From NCBI GenBank assembly GCA_005879245.1, contig VBLA01000008.1, positions 1 to 10,042 of the forward strand: 10,042 nucleotides of DNA, written 5' to 3'. The stretch comes from Deltaproteobacteria bacterium. GTDB lineage: Bacteria; Desulfobacterota; Binatia; DP-6. Below the pieces are notes generated by a model, which searched no databases, was not told the DNA's origin, and saw only the letters and a list, made by a program, of their open reading frames with translations. Positions 8,370 through 10,042 of this stretch are shown here, in pieces (positions within the stretch are counted from its first letter, which is position 1; each line of letters starts with the position of its first letter). Both the position numbers and the translations under genes were made by a program.

Positions 8370-9064
8370 GCGCAAACGACGACGGCGCGGCGCGGCTCGC
8401 CGAGCACGCGCTCCGGCTGGTCGAGAACGGGCAGGTCCTCGGGCTCGGCACCGGCCGCGCGGCGACGGCGTTCGTCCGCGCCCTCGCCACCCGGGTGCAC
8501 GCGGGGCTCCAGGTGGCCGGCGTCTCGACCTCGGAGGCGACCGCCCAGCTGGCGCAGCAGCTCGGAATCCGCCTGGTCACGCTCGCCGAGCATCCCACCC
8601 TCGATCTCGCCGTCGACGGCGCGGACGAGGTCGACCCGCGAGGCGATTTGATCAAGGGGTACGGGGGCGCGCTCCTCCGCGAGAAGATCGTTGCCACTGC
8701 CGCCCGCCGGTTCGTGGTCCTCGTCGGTCGTGAGAAGCTCGTCCCGGTGCTCGGGAGTCGCGGACGGCTTCCGGTCGAGGTCCTCCCCTTCGGCGCGGCA
8801 CTCTGCCGGGATCGCCTCGCGCGGCTCGGTCTCCGACCCGTCATGCGCACGCGGGGCGAATCCCCCGAGACGACCGACAACGGGAACTGGATCCTCGACT
8901 GCGGGCTCGCGCCGATCGCCGATCCGCCGGGGCTCGATCTCGCCATCCGCAACATTCCCGGCGTCGTGGCGACGGGCCTCTTCCTCGGGATGGCGCCCAC
9001 CGTCCTGGTGGAGGATGGGGGACGGGTCGAGGTCCGAAGCGGTCGGGAGGGTAGGGCGTCGTGA
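8366..9064 (+). CDS. rpiA: Ribose-5-phosphate isomerase A
   Basis: The 232-residue protein interconverts ribose 5-phosphate and ribulose 5-phosphate. The phosphate-binding GLGTGRAATAF (residues 26-36) has Arg31 where most relatives have Ser. DGADEVD supplies Asp84 and Asp87, and KGYGGALLREK supplies Lys97 and the catalytic base Glu106. These four match E. coli RpiA D81, D84, K94 and E103 with a constant offset of three. TDNGNWILD and IPGVVATGLF complete the C-terminal lobe. Length is typical (about 220-235) and no break is visible. The ATG at 8366 overlaps the tkt stop in ATGA, and the stop overlaps the next gene in GTGA. In the operon it takes the ribulose 5-phosphate made by Gnd and supplies Tkt. 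Confidence 0.95.
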   Translation: MSANDDGAARLAEHALRLVENGQVLGLGTGRAATAFVRALATRVHAGLQVAGVSTSEATAQLAQQLGIRLVTLAEHPTLDLAVDGADEVDPRGDLIKGYGGALLREKIVATAARRFVVLVGREKLVPVLGSRGRLPVEVLPFGAALCRDRLARLGLRPVMRTRGESPETTDNGNWILDCGLAPIADPPGLDLAIRNIPGVVATGLFLGMAPTVLVEDGGRVEVRSGREGRAS

Positions 9065-9747
9065 GCGGAGTGATACAGACGACGCGAGTGCTTCTCGTGC
9101 GGCACGGAACGACGACGGTCGGCGCCGAGGACCGTTTCGCCGGATCCACCGACGTCCCGCTCTCCGACGAAGGCCGGGAACAAGCCGAACGGCTCGCCCG
9201 GCGGCTCGCGGAGGAGCCGCTCGTCGCCGTCTACGCGAGTCCCATGCAACGCACGATGGAGACGGCGACGATCGTCGCCCGTCCCCACGGCCTCGGCCCC
9301 GTCGCGCAGGACGGCCTCCGGGAGATCAACCACGGCCGGTGGGAGGGGCTTCGCCGCCGCGAGGTCGAGGAACGGTACGCCGAGGAGTACGCGGCGTGGG
9401 AGGAGGACCCGCTCGCCTGCGCGCCCGAGGGAGGCGAGCCCGGTATCAGCGTCATGGCGCGGGCGCTCCCGGTGCTCCACGGTATCGTCCGCCGGCATGC
9501 GGGCGGGCAGGTGCTCGTCGTCTCGCACAAGGCGACGATCCGGCTCCTGGTCACGAGCCTCCTCGGCTTCGACCCGCGGGGCTACCGCGACCGGCTCGAT
9601 CAGCTGCCGTGCTGCCTCAACATCCTCGAGTTCAAGAATCCGGTCCGCGCGCGCCTGATGCTCTTCAACGACGTCTCGCACTACGCCGGCGCGCCGGGCC
9701 CTCCGCGCGCGCACCTGTCGCGGTGGTGGGATCCGGGCTCCGAGTGA
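9061..9747 (+). CDS. Histidine phosphatase family protein (phosphoglycerate mutase-like), substrate unknown
   Basis: This 228-residue protein of the histidine phosphatase superfamily has LLVRHGTT near the N-terminus (His15 is the phospho-accepting residue), SPMQRTMETA with the usual Arg/Glu, REINHGRWEG supplying the acid, and VVSHKATIRLL with the second pocket histidine (His156). The fold is complete and ends with NILEF, then MLFNDVSHY, a common tail in small bacterial members. The GTG start at 9061 overlaps the rpiA stop by 4 bases, so it belongs to the operon as its last gene. The family includes cofactor-dependent phosphoglycerate mutases, alpha-ribazole phosphatases and sugar-phosphate phosphatases. 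Sequence alone does not choose among them, though a sugar-phosphate substrate is suggested by context. No transcription terminator is obvious after it. Confidence 0.88.
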   Translation: MSGVIQTTRVLLVRHGTTTVGAEDRFAGSTDVPLSDEGREQAERLARRLAEEPLVAVYASPMQRTMETATIVARPHGLGPVAQDGLREINHGRWEGLRRREVEERYAEEYAAWEEDPLACAPEGGEPGISVMARALPVLHGIVRRHAGGQVLVVSHKATIRLLVTSLLGFDPRGYRDRLDQLPCCLNILEFKNPVRARLMLFNDVSHYAGAPGPPRAHLSRWWDPGSE

Positions 9748-9810
9748 CGCCAATGCGCGGGCCGCCACCCGTTCCCTTCATCCGCGACCGGCTGCACCTA
9801 CCGAGAGGCG
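9748..9810. other. Convergent intergenic gap
   Basis: These 63 bases separate the end of the plus-strand operon from the end of the minus-strand gene. I saw no convincing hairpin followed by a T-run on either strand, no promoter and no repeat. Confidence 0.6.
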
Positions 9811-10042
9811 CTACCAGAGGCGCGCCAGACGCGGCAGGAACGGGATGGCGATCTCGGCCGCGATCAGCACGATGACGATCCACTCGAGCACCTCGGTCCG
9901 GCGGTTCGCCGCCTGATCGGCGAGCTTCTGGTAGATGCTCTCGAGGGTCTGGATCTTCCGGAGGATGCTCGCGTCCCACTCGGCGAGGTGAAAGCGCTCC
10001 GAGACGAGCCGGTAGACACGCGCGAGGTACTGGTCGCCGAGC
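9811..10042 (-). CDS. RMD1/DUF155 family membrane protein, C-terminal part
   Basis: Reading leftwards from the right edge, 76 residues precede a TAG stop (CTA at 9811-9813); the start lies outside the window. The visible part contains LARVYRLVSERFHLAEWDAS, then a helical stretch SILRKIQTLESIYQKLADQ, RRTEVLEW, and a single hydrophobic membrane segment (IVIVLIAAEIAIPFL), ending in a short basic tail. This order of a predicted coiled-coil helix, an Arg-Arg-x-Glu-x-Leu-Glu-Trp motif and one C-terminal transmembrane helix is characteristic of the RMD1 (DUF155) family, known from yeast Rmd1/Sif2-like and bacterial proteins of unclear biochemical function. It is convergent with the operon and probably functionally unrelated to it. 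Confidence 0.8.
   Translation of the reverse strand, partial: LGDQYLARVYRLVSERFHLAEWDASILRKIQTLESIYQKLADQAANRRTEVLEWIVIVLIAAEIAIPFLPRLARLW

Noticed and set aside
9748..9810. Bidirectional intrinsic terminator between the convergent genes
   Set aside because: Only weak GC-rich partial complementarity was seen, with no T-run on either strand.

Overview
This is a chromosomal bacterial window of very high GC (about 70% by eye), with G/C at almost every third codon position. Nearly all of it is one plus-strand operon of central carbon metabolism, coding without interruption from base 1 to 9747. No mobile element, RNA gene, CRISPR array, phage gene or repeat was seen. The lineage cannot be fixed from sequence alone. 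The gene set and composition would suit an uncultured soil- or sediment-type bacterium such as Methylomirabilota/Rokubacteria or a deltaproteobacterial-grade group, but that is a low-confidence guess.

Layout: a GH15 glucoamylase (5' end outside the window), short-type 6-phosphogluconate dehydrogenase (gnd), glucose-6-phosphate dehydrogenase (zwf), transaldolase (tal), a remnant of glucose-6-phosphate isomerase (pgi), glucokinase (glk, broken), transketolase (tkt, broken), ribose-5-phosphate isomerase A (rpiA) and a histidine-phosphatase-family enzyme. Six of the eight junctions are 4-base ATGA/GTGA overlaps, one is a 16-base overlap and one a 2-base gap, so the genes are almost certainly co-transcribed and translationally coupled. 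After a 63-base gap the C-terminal end of a convergent minus-strand RMD1/DUF155-type membrane protein enters from the right edge.

The genes form a route from alpha-glucan to pentose phosphates. Glucoamylase releases glucose, Glk phosphorylates it, Zwf and Gnd oxidise and decarboxylate it to ribulose 5-phosphate, RpiA/Tkt/Tal rearrange the sugars, and Pgi returns fructose 6-phosphate to glucose 6-phosphate. 6-phosphogluconolactonase and ribulose-phosphate epimerase are not in the window.

The most striking observation is that three consecutive genes each carry one clean internal deletion, while everything on both sides reads as intact. Pgi lost about 460 residues in frame; Glk lost about 40-60 residues with a frameshift; Tkt lost about 28 residues with a frameshift. 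Three such lesions within about 2.2 kb, with start codons, stop codons and ATGA overlaps preserved, point either to assembly or scaffolding collapse or to a very recent multi-deletion event. The window does not look like a new defence or mobile system; its value lies in the operon logic, the deletion cluster and the histidine phosphatase of unknown substrate.
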